Origin: CBDCRK01 sp965220955
GTDB lineage: Bacteria > Desulfobacterota > Binatia > Bin18 > CBDCRK01
Length of the DNA: 64,000 bases
Direction of reading: 5' to 3'
Assembly: GCA_965220955.1 (NCBI GenBank)
Contig: CBDCRK010000037.1
Location: 434,001 to 498,000, forward strand
Shown here: in pieces, positions 62,245 through 64,000 of the stretch
How positions within the stretch are numbered: the stretch's first letter is position 1
Layout of the letters: every line of letters begins with the position of its first letter
Notes under the pieces: model-generated
What the model was told of the DNA's origin: nothing
The model's database searches: none
What the model saw: the letters and a program-made list of their open reading frames with translations, nothing else
Program-made: the position numbers and the translations under genes

Positions 62245-63000
62245 ATGATCGTGGATAACCCCAGAGGAAATTATAAGTTTATCAAAGGTATTGATCCTTT
62301 TTCTTCGGGTTCGGTTGCTCATCCTGGTTATGAGGTTGTACATGTGACATTCAACCCGTTTCCTCCCTTGCACAAGGGATTCGATTTGATTGAACGCCAT
62401 CTGCAAAGCATCGGGCGGCCCATTCATGCTTTGTGTGGTATGGAGCTGCGCATCCCCAAACCTCTCTCATTGCAAGGTTTTGGTGAGTTTAATCAGCCCT
62501 ATATAAAAAAGCTCGAAGGCTGGGGATTGCCCGTAGAGGGCTTGAACCCAGTAGCGCGCACTAATGTGGCTATTGAAGTCAACCCGGTACCTGAGCCCTC
62601 AGTCTTCGGTTTTTCCTACACTGTGCCTTCGCAGCATCTGGGTGTAACCTTTATGATGGCCGGATCTGCCGAAGTGAGCAGGGCTGGAGAGAGTGGAGCA
62701 GCTGAGATTATAAGCCATGGAGATGTTTCAACCGCAGGGATGCGCCAAAAAGCTGAGTTTGTCCTCCAGACTATGAATGAGCGGTTGCAGGAGATGGAGG
62801 TTACCTGGGCAGAGGTCACAACGGTTGAGATTTATACCGTTCACAACATTCATCCGCTAATGGAGACAACCCTTCTTCCTCCTCTAAAGAGCGCTAACCG
62901 TTGCGGTATCCTTTGGCACTATGCCCGTCCCCCCGTGGTCGAGCTTGAGTGCGAGATGGATGCCCGCGGTGTATACCAGGAATTAGTATTACCGGGGTAG
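62245..63000 (+). CDS. RidA-like protein of the 2-amino-5-chloromuconate deaminase (CnbZ) type
   Basis: A 251-residue protein with the CnbZ pattern: YKFIKGIDPFSSGSVAHPGYEVVHVTF, LIERHLQSIGRPIHALCGMELRIPKPLSL, GLNPVARTNVAIEVNPVPEPSVFGFSYTVP. CnbZ removes ammonia from 2-amino(-5-chloro)muconate in nitroaromatic breakdown. The last TAG is also part of a GTAGGGGCGAAGCA repeat. AAGGAGGAG precedes the ATG. Whether the substrate is an aminomuconate is inference; the ACMSD-like amidohydrolase at 2.3 kb would fit such chemistry but is not adjacent. Confidence 0.8.
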   Translation: MIVDNPRGNYKFIKGIDPFSSGSVAHPGYEVVHVTFNPFPPLHKGFDLIERHLQSIGRPIHALCGMELRIPKPLSLQGFGEFNQPYIKKLEGWGLPVEGLNPVARTNVAIEVNPVPEPSVFGFSYTVPSQHLGVTFMMAGSAEVSRAGESGAAEIISHGDVSTAGMRQKAEFVLQTMNERLQEMEVTWAEVTTVEIYTVHNIHPLMETTLLPPLKSANRCGILWHYARPPVVELECEMDARGVYQELVLPG

Positions 63001-63061
63001 GGGCGAAGCAGAAACTGGCCCGTGCAGACTTTAGGGCACGAGAAAGGCAGCAGAATAAAAG

Positions 63062-63484
63062 ATGCGTAAGAACTTGAAACCTCAGGATTTGGGGGATTTT
63101 CTTGAACAGGCCAAGTGTGCAACCTTGGCAACCCACCTTCGTGACGGGACAGTTCTGCTCTCGCCGGTATGGCATGAGTGGCGCAACAGCGGCTTTACAG
63201 TTGCGACCTCTGCCGAGGATATCAAGGCACGCCATATTCAGCGAGACCCGCGTGTTAGCATTGTTATTGCGGAAGACACGCCACCCTATCGCGGGATCGA
63301 AGTGCGTGGTCAGGCAAAGATTGTGCGCAATGACGCGTTGGCAACTATACGCCGGATAGCCATTCGCTACCTCGGCGCCGAGCAGGGAGCTGCCTACATT
63401 GACGCTGTGGGCCAGGGTGATCTTGTGCTCATCCGTCTTGAGCCCGGGGTGCTCCGTGCTTGGGATTTCACTGACGAATTCTAA
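63062..63484 (+). CDS. Pyridoxamine 5'-phosphate oxidase-fold protein (PPOX class)
   Basis: A 140-residue split-barrel FMN/F420-type protein: DLGDFLEQAKCATLATHLRDGTVLLSPVWHEWRNSGFTVATSAED and DPRVSIVIAEDTPPYRGIEVRGQAKIV. It matches TIGR03618-like F420-dependent PPOX proteins. May bind F420 or FMN and reduce a small substrate. Together with the LLM enzymes it suggests F420 use, which needs F420 synthesis genes not in this window. Confidence 0.82.
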   Translation: MRKNLKPQDLGDFLEQAKCATLATHLRDGTVLLSPVWHEWRNSGFTVATSAEDIKARHIQRDPRVSIVIAEDTPPYRGIEVRGQAKIVRNDALATIRRIAIRYLGAEQGAAYIDAVGQGDLVLIRLEPGVLRAWDFTDEF

Positions 63485-63675
63485 GACGAACTTATGGTAT
63501 TGCTCGGAAGCCTGGGCTTGCCTGTTGGCAAGCTTGTGAGGTTGCGACATCTAGTAGCACTGAGTAATGTTAGGGAGTTTTCCAGAGCTAAAGGTGAGAG
63601 AAAAGTGATCGGCTGCTGCGCCAGTGTCCCCCTATCCTGTGGTTTGAGTTAGGCTCTGGTACCTCAGGGAATGTT

Positions 63676-64000
63676 ATGAGCGAGGTTTCATTTGGAACAA
63701 TCTTGGGAGGCTTCGGTGCCGGACTGGTATCTGGGCCGACTCTGTGTGAATGGGCAGAGGAGATCGAACGGCTGGGCTTTGACGTGCTCTGGTTTCGTGA
63801 CCATGTGCTCTGGCACAGTCCGGTACTGGATCCGTTTACGGCGTTAGGAGCCTTGGCGGCACGGACCACGCGGGTGCGGCTGGGAACTGGTGTGCTTCTA
63901 CTGCCCTTGCGTAACCCTACACTGGTAGCAAAAGCCATTGCTTCTCTGGACTTCTTCTCAAGCGGCCGGGCTATTCTGGGCATAGGCATTGGCGGAGAAT
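63676..64000 (+). CDS. LLM class flavin/F420-dependent oxidoreductase, N-terminal part (runs off window)
   Basis: An open frame from ATG 63676 to the right edge (108 codons): MSEVSFGTILGGFGAG, WAEEIERLGFDVLWFRDHVLWHSPVLDPFTALGALAART, RLGTGVLLLPLRNPTLVAKAIASLDFFSSGRAILGIGIGGE. This is the standard N-terminal half of the luciferase-like fold. It is incomplete at the window end. The ribosome binding site is weak (AGGGA). Confidence 0.85.
   Translation, partial: MSEVSFGTILGGFGAGLVSGPTLCEWAEEIERLGFDVLWFRDHVLWHSPVLDPFTALGALAARTTRVRLGTGVLLLPLRNPTLVAKAIASLDFFSSGRAILGIGIGGE

Overview
The window is about 53% GC by eye and comes from a Gram-negative bacterium of no obvious model genus. Pointers to a Gram-negative envelope are a MltA murein transglycosylase lipoprotein, a TesA-like esterase next to a YbbA/YbbP-type ABC exporter, and a phosphatidylcholine synthase. 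Enzymes of acyl-CoA, CoA-transferase and luciferase-like (LLM, F420/flavin) metabolism are abundant. That content, together with several toxin-antitoxin pairs and many short palindromic repeats, recalls uncultured lineages such as Tectomicrobia/Entotheonella or deltaproteobacterial relatives. This placement is inference; nothing in the window is a phylogenetic marker strong enough to fix it.

Layout. 1-13 kb: the end of a thiolase gene, a truncated reading frame, initiator tRNA-Met with its terminator, then a leftward cluster (crotonase, methyltransferase, amidohydrolase, LLM oxidoreductase), a CoA-transferase, a large FAD/4Fe-4S D-lactate/glycolate-type dehydrogenase, a formyl-THF-type formyltransferase, an N-formylglutamate amidohydrolase and a Mrp/ApbC Fe-S carrier. 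12.5-28 kb: mostly housekeeping genes (alanine-glyoxylate aminotransferase, MltA, phosphatidylcholine synthase, zinc-ribbon proteins, GST, riboflavin synthase, 3-hydroxyacyl-CoA dehydrogenase, ADP-forming acyl-CoA synthetase, CoaE, HAD phosphatase, amidohydrolase, SDR) plus a VapBC pair. 28-33 kb: an accessory patch with MazEF, a DUF5647/DUF7718-like pair, a secreted His-rich four-repeat protein cut short by a stop codon, a MITE-like inverted-repeat element, and a 29-bp direct repeat at both ends of the patch. 33-41 kb: a catabolic cluster (SDR, crotonase, CoA-transferase, acyl-CoA dehydrogenase, LLM oxidoreductase, thiolase-like protein plus DUF35 partner, nitroreductase) that looks like a route for an unidentified carboxylic acid handled as its CoA thioester. 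41-52.5 kb: a defence island, all on the minus strand: VapBC, hsdR, hsdM, a small GIY-YIG nuclease embedded in palindromic repeats, hsdS, and a 1147-residue protein of unknown function translationally coupled to hsdS, followed by a DUF2283 gene and a nuclease-like gene. 52.6-64 kb: a collapsed LLM gene, a FGGY sugar kinase, an aldo/keto reductase, the TesA/ABC group, an amidohydrolase, a VOC protein, a CnbZ/RidA-like deaminase, a PPOX-fold protein and the start of another LLM oxidoreductase.

The best candidates for something new are in the restriction-modification island. HsdR carries a carboxypeptidase-regulatory-like Ig-fold insertion, hsdS is followed by a coupled 1147-residue Trp-rich helical protein, and a GIY-YIG gene surrounded by REP-like repeats interrupts the hsdM-hsdS junction. 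No rRNA, CRISPR array, prophage or intact insertion sequence was seen.
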